Position numbers and translations under genes: made by a program. 64,000 bases of DNA from the NCBI RefSeq assembly GCF_019145435.1, contig NZ_JAHSTS010000002.1, forward strand, positions 1,240,001-1,304,000, in the 5' to 3' direction. The notes under the pieces are model-generated. The model was given only the letters and a program-made list of their open reading frames with translations. It searched no databases and was not told where the DNA came from. Below, one piece after another: positions 7,121 through 13,725 of the stretch (the first letter of the stretch is position 1; each line of letters begins with the position of its first letter). The DNA comes from Pseudomonas ekonensis (GTDB lineage Bacteria > Pseudomonadota > Gammaproteobacteria > Pseudomonadales > Pseudomonadaceae).

Positions 7121-8879
7121 TGGAACCTCCCATGGACAGCGAGCGATAGCCGATGCGCGAACTGAGCGCCAGCCCCGGCTGATTGGTTTGCGGTTGATCG
7201 GTGCGCAGCCCCGCCGGCGCATTTTCGAAGCGGACCGTCAGGCCGCCTTCCAGTTGCGTACGGTTGTTGGCGGCGCTTTGCTGGATCAGGGCACCGGAAC
7301 TCTGCGGCAGCGAACCGCCCTTCAACGCGGCGGCGCCTTCAGGCTTCGAACCGCCGAAAAATGCCGGCGCCAGTTCACCCTTGCCTTCGGCGTTGGTGCG
7401 GCGCTGCGCGTCGGTCAGGCCTTCGACCTTGCCGGTGACCTTGGCGATCAGACCGGCGAAACCGCCGTCGAACAGTTCCTTGATCGGTGCGATCACGGTC
7501 TGCAGCTTCTGCCACAGCTCGCCGAACCACTCGGTGATCGGCCCCCAGTTCTTGATGATCTGCCCCAGGGGCGACCACTCGAACATCGTGTGCAGGAACT
7601 CCATCACCGGTGCGGCCAACGCTTTCACCACATCCCACAACGCGGCGAACACTTGGCTGACCGGTTGCCAGTACTGGGCGATCTGCTCCAGCGGCGACCA
7701 TTCGAACAGGGCCGCGAAGAAGCTCTTGACCTGCTGCGCAGACGCCAGCAGCGCCGCCCAGACCGGCTCGAAGAAGGTGACGATGCTGCCCCAGTTGTTG
7801 ATGATCAGCCCCAGCGGGGAATAGTCGAACAGCGTGACGAAGAAGCCCTTCACCGCCTGCGCCGCCGGCAGCAGCGAGGCCCAGAGCGACGCGAAGTACC
7901 CGGTGATCGCGCCCCAGTGGTTGATGACCATCCCCAGCGGTGTCCAGTCGAACAGCCCTTTGAGGAACGCCGTCACCGGCACGCTCAAGGCCTTGAGCAG
8001 TTCCCAGATCGCCGAGAACAGCCCGGTCAACGGCCCCCAGTTCTCGATGATCATGCCCGCCGGCGACCAGGAGAACAGCGTCCTGAAGAAGGCGAACACC
8101 GGCGCGGTGACCGCCTTGACCTTGTCCCAGACGCTCGCGAAGAAACCGCTGACCGGCTCCCACAGCGCCGCCAGCGCCTGAAGCGGCCGCCAGTCGAGCA
8201 CCGACCGCAGCAACGCCATGGCGTTGGCCGCGGCGTTTTTCACCCCGTCCCACAGCCCGCTGAAGAAGGCTGAGATCGGTGTCCAGTTGGCCACGATCAG
8301 GCCGGCCGCCACGGCAATGCCCATGGCGATCAGCATGATCGGGTTGGTCTTGAGCACCATGCTCATCAGGTCGAAGACCTGGGTCGCGCCGGTCACGGCG
8401 GTCTGCATGGCCGAGAACGCGATGGCCCCCGCCGCCAGGCCTTCGACCAGTTTCGGGTTGTCGTTGAGCAGGCTGCCGACCTGGGTCAGCATCGGCTCCA
8501 GCGCCACCACCAGCGTACCCACCGCCGGCAGCAGCGCGGCATCCACGGCAGCCGACACTTTCTCCATCGACGCGCTGAACACATTGAGGTTCTGCGTGGC
8601 GACCTTCGGCGCGGCGGGCATGTCGACGGTTTTCGCCGCATCGCCGACCTCGGTCAGCTTGCCCTGGAACGCCGCCGCCGACTTGATGCCGTCCACGAAC
8701 GGCGTGATCACGCTGCCGCCCTTGAACAGGCCGCTGATGTCCAGCTTGCCGAGGCCGGTCTGCTCGAGGTTTTTCTTGAAACTGTCGACCTTCGCCCGCA
8801 AGGCACCGAGCTTGGGCGACAGCTCGTCGATGCCCGTGAGCAGCACCGACGCCTTTTCCTTGGTTTCTGTCTCTGCCAT
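7107..8879 (-). CDS. Tail tape measure protein of the Mu-like tail, with 41-residue repeats
   Basis: 590 residues from the ATG at 8877-8879, which shares bases with the stop of the frameshifted chaperone extension (ATGA). The N-terminal ~180 residues look like a short tape measure head (TEVGDAA, ASMEKVSAAVDAALLP). Hydrophobic helices follow, then five consecutive 41-residue repeats plus a shorter last one (about residues 229-470), each of the type W-x-P-L-x(6)-W-x-P-[IV]-x(3)-F-x(3)-W. The protein sets tail length and is injected from the tube. It is encoded immediately after the chaperone pair, as in other long-tailed phages. At roughly 0.15 nm per residue the tail would be shorter than that of the P2-like particle. 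Confidence 0.9.
   Translation of the reverse strand: MAETETKEKASVLLTGIDELSPKLGALRAKVDSFKKNLEQTGLGKLDISGLFKGGSVITPFVDGIKSAAAFQGKLTEVGDAAKTVDMPAAPKVATQNLNVFSASMEKVSAAVDAALLPAVGTLVVALEPMLTQVGSLLNDNPKLVEGLAAGAIAFSAMQTAVTGATQVFDLMSMVLKTNPIMLIAMGIAVAAGLIVANWTPISAFFSGLWDGVKNAAANAMALLRSVLDWRPLQALAALWEPVSGFFASVWDKVKAVTAPVFAFFRTLFSWSPAGMIIENWGPLTGLFSAIWELLKALSVPVTAFLKGLFDWTPLGMVINHWGAITGYFASLWASLLPAAQAVKGFFVTLFDYSPLGLIINNWGSIVTFFEPVWAALLASAQQVKSFFAALFEWSPLEQIAQYWQPVSQVFAALWDVVKALAAPVMEFLHTMFEWSPLGQIIKNWGPITEWFGELWQKLQTVIAPIKELFDGGFAGLIAKVTGKVEGLTDAQRRTNAEGKGELAPAFFGGSKPEGAAALKGGSLPQSSGALIQQSAANNRTQLEGGLTVRFENAPAGLRTDQPQTNQPGLALSSRIGYRSLSMGGSNELA
7470..8195 (-). repeat. Tandem 123-bp coding repeats in the tape measure gene
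   Basis: Five units of exactly 41 codons and one of 37 follow each other without gaps. The sequence has diverged between units, but conserved W, P, F and L positions stay in register. Unit starts read DWRPL, SWSPA, DWTPL, DYSPL, EWSPL and EWSPL. Confidence 0.88.
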
Positions 8880-9046
8880 CACTGCACCTGCTGCATCGCA
8901 TTGATCCGTTGCGCGTGCTCCAGCGATTCGCGAAGCACATCCAGTGGCCTGGCCATCATCTGTTCGGGGTCAACCTTCCAGAACCAGGCCAGGTCATAGG
9001 CGACCGAAATCAGGTCGGTGATGGCTCCGACGCCGCACTCATGAAA
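8879..9046 (-). CDS. -1 frameshift extension of the gp41-like tail assembly chaperone
   Basis: About 55 codons with no convincing start of their own, in the -1 frame relative to the gp41-like gene. They follow directly from the slippery heptamer at 9043-9049 and read on as HECGVGAITDLISVAYDL, with AWFWKVDP further on, then end 3 bases into the tape measure ATG. The fused product would be ~150 residues. This is the conserved G/GT (lambda) or E/E' (P2) arrangement: the short form and a few percent of long form wrap the tape measure during assembly. The reading frames were checked by arithmetic; actual slippage is inferred. Confidence 0.82.
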   Translation of the reverse strand, partial: FHECGVGAITDLISVAYDLAWFWKVDPEQMMARPLDVLRESLEHAQRINAMQQVQ

Positions 9047-9306
9047 AAACTCGCGACGGCCCAGCTCAGCGCGTTGAGGTCGGCCAGGTCCAACTGGTTG
9101 ACCGACGACGGCGGAATGCCGGCGCACACGGCGATGTATTTGGCCGCGACGTCCATGTCGAGACTGACTTCTTCGCTCTTGTCGATCTTGTACGGCAGCG
9201 CCTTGATCGCCCGCACTTCCTGCACCGTCGGACGGCGCAGGACGAGTTCGGTCAGGGGCTCGCCGTGAGCTTCGATCGCAACTTGAAGCTTCACGGCGCC
9301 GCTCAT
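9010..9306 (-). CDS. Mu gp41-like tail assembly chaperone (short form)
   Basis: 98 residues; the start overlaps the tube gene stop by 4 bp. LVLRRPTVQEVRAIKALPY and a C-terminal LADLNALSWAVASFF are typical of the Mu gp41 / phage tail assembly family, which acts with the tape measure before tube polymerisation. The last codons contain AGT TTT TTC, which provides the slippery heptamer T TTT TTC, and translation stops 33 bases later unless it shifts to the -1 frame. Confidence 0.88.
   Translation of the reverse strand: MSGAVKLQVAIEAHGEPLTELVLRRPTVQEVRAIKALPYKIDKSEEVSLDMDVAAKYIAVCAGIPPSSVNQLDLADLNALSWAVASFFMSAASEPSPT
9043..9049 (-). promoter_or_regulatory. Slippery heptamer T TTT TTC for -1 frameshift
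   Basis: On the minus strand the zero frame reads GCG AGT TTT TTC ATG. Slipping back one base re-pairs both Phe tRNAs on TTT TTT and continues as CAT GAG TGC into the downstream open frame. The X XXY YYZ rule is met exactly. Confidence 0.82.
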
Positions 9307-9650
9307 TGCCAGGTCCCCTTGATGCCTTCGAACTTCAGTTCGATGGTGGCGTCATCGCCCTTGGAGACCGGTTCTTCGACCAGGTAGGCGCCGGCCAGCA
9401 CGTAGACCTTGCCGTTGCTGAATTCGCAGGTGACGGTGATGTCGGTGCCTTCGACCAGCTTCTTCAGCGGGAAGTCGGCGGTGTGCAGCGCGGTCACCTT
9501 GAACGATGGCGCGATGTCGGTTTCCTTGTAGAAGCCCGGCACGACGGTCTCGCGCTTGACGGCCATCAGCGGGGCTTCGCAGCCGCCGTTGATGGTCAGT
9601 TGCGCGCCGTCCACTTTCACGTAGCAGGTGCCTGCAATCAGTTGACCCAT
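9303..9650 (-). CDS. Tail tube protein of the Mu-like tail
   Basis: 115 residues, as for Mu gpM. The start MGQLIAGTCYVKVDGAQL and the middle HTADFPLKKLVEGTDITVTC are typical of this tube family, which is different in sequence from P2 FII (the tube at 16820-17326). It is the inner tube that is driven through the target envelope. It follows the sheath gene but is separated from it by a strong hairpin terminator at 9666-9691, so tube levels may be set independently of sheath. Confidence 0.9.
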   Translation of the reverse strand: MGQLIAGTCYVKVDGAQLTINGGCEAPLMAVKRETVVPGFYKETDIAPSFKVTALHTADFPLKKLVEGTDITVTCEFSNGKVYVLAGAYLVEEPVSKGDDATIELKFEGIKGTWQ

Positions 9651-9665
9651 GGTGTTACTCCCTTC

Positions 9666-9691
9666 AAAAAAAAGCCCACGCGGGGTGGGCT
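9666..9691 (-). terminator. Terminator-like hairpin between sheath and tube genes
   Basis: A perfect 7-bp stem (9673-9679 with 9685-9691) with a 5-base loop is followed on the minus strand by eight T. It lies in the 66-bp gap between the sheath stop and the tube start, inside the operon, so it probably works as an attenuator or mRNA-processing/stability element. Confidence 0.75.
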
Positions 9692-9716
9692 GGATTCACA
9701 GAACCGAACGTGCCGC

Positions 9717-11216
9717 TCAGGCGACGTCGTCGTACTGCAGGCGGAATTGGTTGAGCAGCGCGAACACGCGCAGGCCGTTGATGTAGTCCGGCGGGAACAG
9801 CACGTTCACGCGGCTCGGGTCCTGCACGTCGCGCTCGACGATCAGGTGCTCGGCGAACAGCTCGGCGTTCTCCACATGGCCTTCCAGTTCCAGCTTGGCG
9901 TACTGGGCGATCAGCTCGCCGCGGATAGTCGCCGGGGTGACGATCGGCTGGCCGGCGCCGAAGCGGGTGCCGTCGGAGGCCAGCTTGTGGCGGCCGTACT
10001 TGCTGGTGATCACGCTTTGCAGGCGACGCACGATGTACGCCGACTGGTGCATGGTCTCGCTGTCCAGGTAGGAGTTGTCGGCCTGGCCGAACGCGTTCTT
10101 CTGGTAGGTGGTGATCGAGCGCTGGATGCGCACGTAGCCGCCTTCGTAGTAGGCGGTGGCGATGCCGTAGTTGAGCAGCGACTGACGCTCGGTCAGGGTG
10201 AAGCGTTCGCTGGCCGGCGCCGGATCCAGGCCCGGCAGGCTGCCGCTCTGGGTCGGACGGCTGGCGTCGGCGGAGATGAACACCGAGGTGCGCGCGGCGA
10301 GCGCGGCGGCCTGCACCCAGACCGGCTGCGGAACGCCCGGCTCCAGGGCCTGGATGGTCATGTGCTGGTCGTTGCGGGCCTGACCGGCCGCCACCAGGGT
10401 GCCGACGGTGCCGCGCTTGGCGCTGTATACGTGGCCGAACAGTTGCTTGGCCCAGGACCAGCGGCCGGTGCTGTCGTCCATCACCGCTTGCCAGGTGTTG
10501 AGGGTGGCCAGGTCCGACCACGGCAGGCAGATGAACTCGAACGGCTCGTCGCCCAGTGCGGCGACCGCTGCGACCTGGTCCGGCACGCCGGTGCCGCCGC
10601 CCATGACGGTGGTGACCGCAACGGTCAGGCCGGCCGGGGTCTCTTCGCCGTTGCTCTTGCCCAGGCGGTTGAACTGCAGGCTGATGTCGTTGCCGCTGGC
10701 GCCGGTCCATTTGGCGCTCAGGGTGATCACGCCATCGGCGGCGGCCGCGCTCACCGGCAGGTCGGCCGTGGCGTTGATCTTCTGCACCAGGGCCGTGGCG
10801 GCCTGGGCGGCGGTGGCGCCGTTGACCACGGTGGCCTGCACACGCACACCGCCGACGTACAGGTTGAGCTGGCCGGCCTGGGTGGCGGTGCCGGTCAGGG
10901 TCAGCACGCCCTTGGCGACGCTGCCGTCGGTGCTGTGCAGCGGCAGGCACCAGATCTCGCCGACCGGGTCGGTCTTGCGAAAGGTCTCGTACATCGAGGC
11001 CAGCATCGAGCCTTGGCCGCCGATGCTCTTGGCCAGCGCCACGCTGGACACCAGCACCAGTTTGCCGACGTCGGCCGGGGCGATGTTGTCGTTGACCTGC
11101 GCCACGATCAGACGGCGCATGGCCGACGTCGCGCTATTGGCGGCCGAGTTGTCCATTTCGGCATAGAACAGCGGTACACGAATGTCCGCGGGGATGTTGC
11201 TGAATCCGATCGCCAT
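9717..11216 (-). CDS. Contractile tail sheath of the Mu-like tail
   Basis: 499 residues, the size of Mu gpL. The N-terminus MAIGFSNIPADIRVPLFYAE is the gpL signature, and the C-terminal part has YLDSETMHQSAYIVRRLQS and a final NQFRLQYDDVA. The sheath polymerises around the tube and contracts. The ATG overlaps the stop of the DUF2635 gene by one base. It is much longer than the P2-like sheath at 17326-18492 (388 residues) and not obviously alike in sequence, so the two particles have independent sheaths. Confidence 0.94.
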   Translation of the reverse strand: MAIGFSNIPADIRVPLFYAEMDNSAANSATSAMRRLIVAQVNDNIAPADVGKLVLVSSVALAKSIGGQGSMLASMYETFRKTDPVGEIWCLPLHSTDGSVAKGVLTLTGTATQAGQLNLYVGGVRVQATVVNGATAAQAATALVQKINATADLPVSAAAADGVITLSAKWTGASGNDISLQFNRLGKSNGEETPAGLTVAVTTVMGGGTGVPDQVAAVAALGDEPFEFICLPWSDLATLNTWQAVMDDSTGRWSWAKQLFGHVYSAKRGTVGTLVAAGQARNDQHMTIQALEPGVPQPVWVQAAALAARTSVFISADASRPTQSGSLPGLDPAPASERFTLTERQSLLNYGIATAYYEGGYVRIQRSITTYQKNAFGQADNSYLDSETMHQSAYIVRRLQSVITSKYGRHKLASDGTRFGAGQPIVTPATIRGELIAQYAKLELEGHVENAELFAEHLIVERDVQDPSRVNVLFPPDYINGLRVFALLNQFRLQYDDVA

Positions 11217-11398
11217 TATTTGGCTCCCTGTGGTTTAGCCGCTTTCGCGGTTTTGATGGTGATGTCGCCGTCGGCCAGGCGCCGGCGCCACCAGGCGCTG
11301 TCCGTCACTTCGCGGCCCTCCTGGGGCAGCAGGTCGCCCGCTTCCGGGTCAGGCACGGCACGGCCGGCGGCCGGCAGCACGGTGATGCGATTGCTCAT
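11216..11398 (-). CDS. Mu gp38-like small protein (DUF2635)
   Basis: 60 residues; the ATG at 11396-11398 overlaps the stop of the upstream gene by 4 bp (ATGA). The sequence MSNRITVLPAAGRAVPDPE, with GREVTDSAWWRRRLADGDI further on, matches the DUF2635 / Mu gp38 family, always found just before the Mu-type sheath. Its function is unknown. Too short to be noted by many gene callers but strongly supported by overlap on both sides and by family resemblance. Confidence 0.86.
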   Translation of the reverse strand: MSNRITVLPAAGRAVPDPEAGDLLPQEGREVTDSAWWRRRLADGDITIKTAKAAKPQGAK

Positions 11399-11967
11399 GG
11401 GGTTACGTCTCCAGAGAAAGTCATTTCCAGGCGCCCGTCGGGCCCCGGGCGTTTGAGGTTGGGGTCGGCCGGGTCGATCGCATCGACCCGCACGGTGACC
11501 CCGGTGAAGGACGACAAGCCGTCCAGTTCGCGTTCGTGCCAACTCTCCGCAGGCTGACTCGCCAGATTGCGGCCGAGCTGGAACTCGGCAAAAAAGCGCA
11601 GCCGGTACAGGACGCGGCTGCCGTTGATCGAAACCAGTTCGCCGCCGTCGTAGGCGATGGCGCTGTAGTCGCCGCCGGGCTTGAAGCCCACCAGCGCGCG
11701 CCACAGTTCGGCGCGCAGTTCGTGCAGCCGGTCCAGCGCTTTTGCGGCGTCCGTGGCGTCCAGCACGAGGACGACGTCGAAGCGGTCGCGCACCGGTTGC
11801 CGGGCGGCGTTCTGCGCGGTGCTGGCGCCGGCCAGGTCGGATTGCGGTGTGACCCGGGCCGACGGCAGCGGCAGGTTCGGATCGTTCAGGTCGCCCCCGG
11901 CCGCCACGTGGTTGGACAGGCCGGGGCATTGCTCACGCAACTGCGTGAGGATCGGGGTGATCTTCAT
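11395..11967 (-). CDS. Mu gp37 (K)-like tail terminator
   Basis: 190 residues. It starts the Mu-like module, with MKITPILTQLREQCPG at the N-terminus and RDRFDVVLVLDATDAAKALDRLHELRAEL-type alpha/beta middle (residues ~60-90), typical of the phage tail terminator family (Mu K). The terminator caps the sheath-tube polymer once the tape measure is spanned. In a headless tailocin it would close the upper end of the particle. A REP element lies upstream, between it and the end of the P2-like module. Confidence 0.82.
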   Translation of the reverse strand: MKITPILTQLREQCPGLSNHVAAGGDLNDPNLPLPSARVTPQSDLAGASTAQNAARQPVRDRFDVVLVLDATDAAKALDRLHELRAELWRALVGFKPGGDYSAIAYDGGELVSINGSRVLYRLRFFAEFQLGRNLASQPAESWHERELDGLSSFTGVTVRVDAIDPADPNLKRPGPDGRLEMTFSGDVTP

Positions 11968-12005
11968 GGGTGCGTTCCAAAGTCGGGGGATGAGGAGCTG
12001 CAGAA

Positions 12006-12086
12006 CCCTGCTCGCGATGGCGATGCCACAGGGGAAAACGATGTCGAATGCCCCACCGCTATCGCGAGCAGGCTCGCGCCCACAGG
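12006..12086. repeat. REP-type palindrome between the two tail modules
   Basis: Imperfect inverted pair of the GAGCCTGCTCGCGAT-type Pseudomonas REP (about 12008-12022 and 12060-12085). It fills most of the 131-bp gap between the Mu-like and P2-like tail clusters. No gene is seen in that gap. Confidence 0.75.
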
Positions 12087-12098
12087 GGGGATGCGAAG

Positions 12099-13127
12099 TC
12101 AGGCTTTGGCGTCGGCCTTGGGATCCAGGCCGCTCGCCTCGATGAGGCAGCGGTAGCTGTCCTCGCGCTTGCCGCTGGCGGTGACCTTGTCGATCGACCA
12201 GCGTCCGCGCATGAAATCCGGCCAGGTGTCGTCAAGCACCAGCAGGCCTTCGGCGGACAGCCTCGGGTCGCCGGGGCAACTGACCTTCACCTTGTACTTT
12301 TCCCGCAGCATCTTGCGCACTTCGCCCTCGCCCACCGCTTTGGCCTCTTCCTCGCTGGGCTGGGTCTGGCGAAGGGTCTTGTACGGCGCAAGGCCGGTCT
12401 TGACCTCCCGCATCACGCAGGCGGCGGCGTCCCAGAACGTGGTCTTGCAGCCTTGGTTCTGCGTGCGGGCGGTCTCTTCCAGGACGGCGCTGATGAACGC
12501 GTGGTCGCCGGGGCGGTTGTCGCTTGTCACCGACAGCCGGACGTCCGGCAACACCTTGCCGGACAAGGACTTGACCTGCCCCGGCCGCGCCAGCACATAC
12601 AGTTCGTTCACCGGTTTGGCGATCACCTTGTACTTGCCGGCCAGCCGCGTGATGAAGCCCATGTCGGTCTCGTTCGACTGGTCGACGTGGGCGATCCGGA
12701 TCATCGCCAAGGCGGGATCGACCCGCGGCGAAAAACCGTGCCGCGCCACCAGCTCGCGAAACAGCGCGCCGAGGGTGGTGGGGCCATGGCTGGCGGTGCG
12801 GCGCTGCTTGAAGCCGGTCTCGTCCTTGGCGCTGAAGGGCGCCGCCGTGGCCACCAGTGTGAGGCGCAGCGGAAACAGGGTCGGCGTGAGACGGGTGACC
12901 TTGAACTGGCCCTTGTCGACCAGGCCGGATTCCAGGTAACCCACCCGCAGGCCGATGTTCCCCCCCAGGGTCGGCAACCCGGCGAGGCCTTCCAGGTCGA
13001 GCACCAGCGTCAGCTGGTCGGACTCAAGCCCGGCGGCATCGATGTGTTCCCAACTGATCAGGCGTTGGTTGAGCAGGGCCGCGTTGGCCCCGTAGATCTC
13101 GACCGACGGCGTGAATCCCAGTGCCAT
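12099..13127 (-). CDS. P2 gpD-like tail hub / late control protein
   Basis: 342 residues. MALGFTPSVEIYGANAALLN at the N-terminus, SWEHIDAAGLESDQLTL next, then the LGALFRELVARHGF segment, are typical of the phage late control D family, equivalent to PA0628 of R-pyocins. It forms the hub on which the tube is built. It is the last gene of the P2-like module here; in R-pyocins the endolysin gene follows, but here a REP element and then the Mu-like module follow instead. Confidence 0.92.
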   Translation of the reverse strand: MALGFTPSVEIYGANAALLNQRLISWEHIDAAGLESDQLTLVLDLEGLAGLPTLGGNIGLRVGYLESGLVDKGQFKVTRLTPTLFPLRLTLVATAAPFSAKDETGFKQRRTASHGPTTLGALFRELVARHGFSPRVDPALAMIRIAHVDQSNETDMGFITRLAGKYKVIAKPVNELYVLARPGQVKSLSGKVLPDVRLSVTSDNRPGDHAFISAVLEETARTQNQGCKTTFWDAAACVMREVKTGLAPYKTLRQTQPSEEEAKAVGEGEVRKMLREKYKVKVSCPGDPRLSAEGLLVLDDTWPDFMRGRWSIDKVTASGKREDSYRCLIEASGLDPKADAKA

Positions 13128-13136
13128 GCCGCCTCC

Positions 13137-13349
13137 TTAGTCCCAGGCCGTGACCGGTTTGATCGCGGCGGGTTTCGTGTCGAGTTCGGGCAGCGTCACC
13201 CAGACATCCGCCGGCAGGACCGGGCCCTGCTCGGCCAACTGCGGATTGAGCGCCCACAAGGCCTCCTCGGCCTGATCGTCGCTGCGGCCCGACTCGCGGT
13301 AGAGCAGCAGGTTGACCGAGTCGCCGGCCACGCTCCGTACCTTACGCAT
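13137..13349 (-). CDS. P2 gpX-like tail protein
   Basis: 70 residues from the ATG at 13347-13349, overlapping the gpU stop by 8 bp. MRKVRSVAGDSVNLLLYRE at the start and LPADVWVTLPEL near the end are typical of the tail protein X family (PA0627-like), which contains a LysM-like fold. The upstream in-frame extension lies inside gpU and is ignored. It is a conserved part of the U-X-D block in P2 and R-pyocin tails. Confidence 0.9.
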   Translation of the reverse strand: MRKVRSVAGDSVNLLLYRESGRSDDQAEEALWALNPQLAEQGPVLPADVWVTLPELDTKPAAIKPVTAWD

Positions 13350-13725
13350 TGTTGAACTCCGCCAGTTCGAGGGTCCAGTCGACGACCATCGCCGTGCCAT
13401 CGTCGATGACCTGGCTCTGGTTCTCCTGGATGTTGTTGATCCGCCACAGGCCCCAGTTGCGGCCGATGCCGTCGATCAACGGCAGCGGCGTGCGCAGGGC
13501 CTGCAACGCCCGCAGCTCATCGAGCCGCTCCATGGCCACGGCGTGCATCGATTTGCCGGTGACGGTCAGGGTCTCCGGTTTCTGCCCGCTCTGATGGGCC
13601 TTGGGTTTGCTGGTGAGGATCGGCAGTTCGCTCCAGCCGCCGTCGGACTTGCGCGCCAGCGTGCTGTAGGCGAAGCCGCGGGACAGGCCGAAGATGAAAC
13701 TGCCCAGTGCCATTTGCTGTTTCAT
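13342..13725 (-). CDS. P2 gpU-like tail protein
   Basis: 127 residues, ATG at 13723-13725 overlapping the tape measure stop by 4 bp. MALGSFIFGLSRGFAYSTL, then LPLIDGIGRNWGLWRINNI, are characteristic of gpU (PA0626-like), a minor tail protein that acts at the tail end together with X and D. The gene order T-U-X-D is complete in this module. Confidence 0.92.
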   Translation of the reverse strand: MKQQMALGSFIFGLSRGFAYSTLARKSDGGWSELPILTSKPKAHQSGQKPETLTVTGKSMHAVAMERLDELRALQALRTPLPLIDGIGRNWGLWRINNIQENQSQVIDDGTAMVVDWTLELAEFNNA

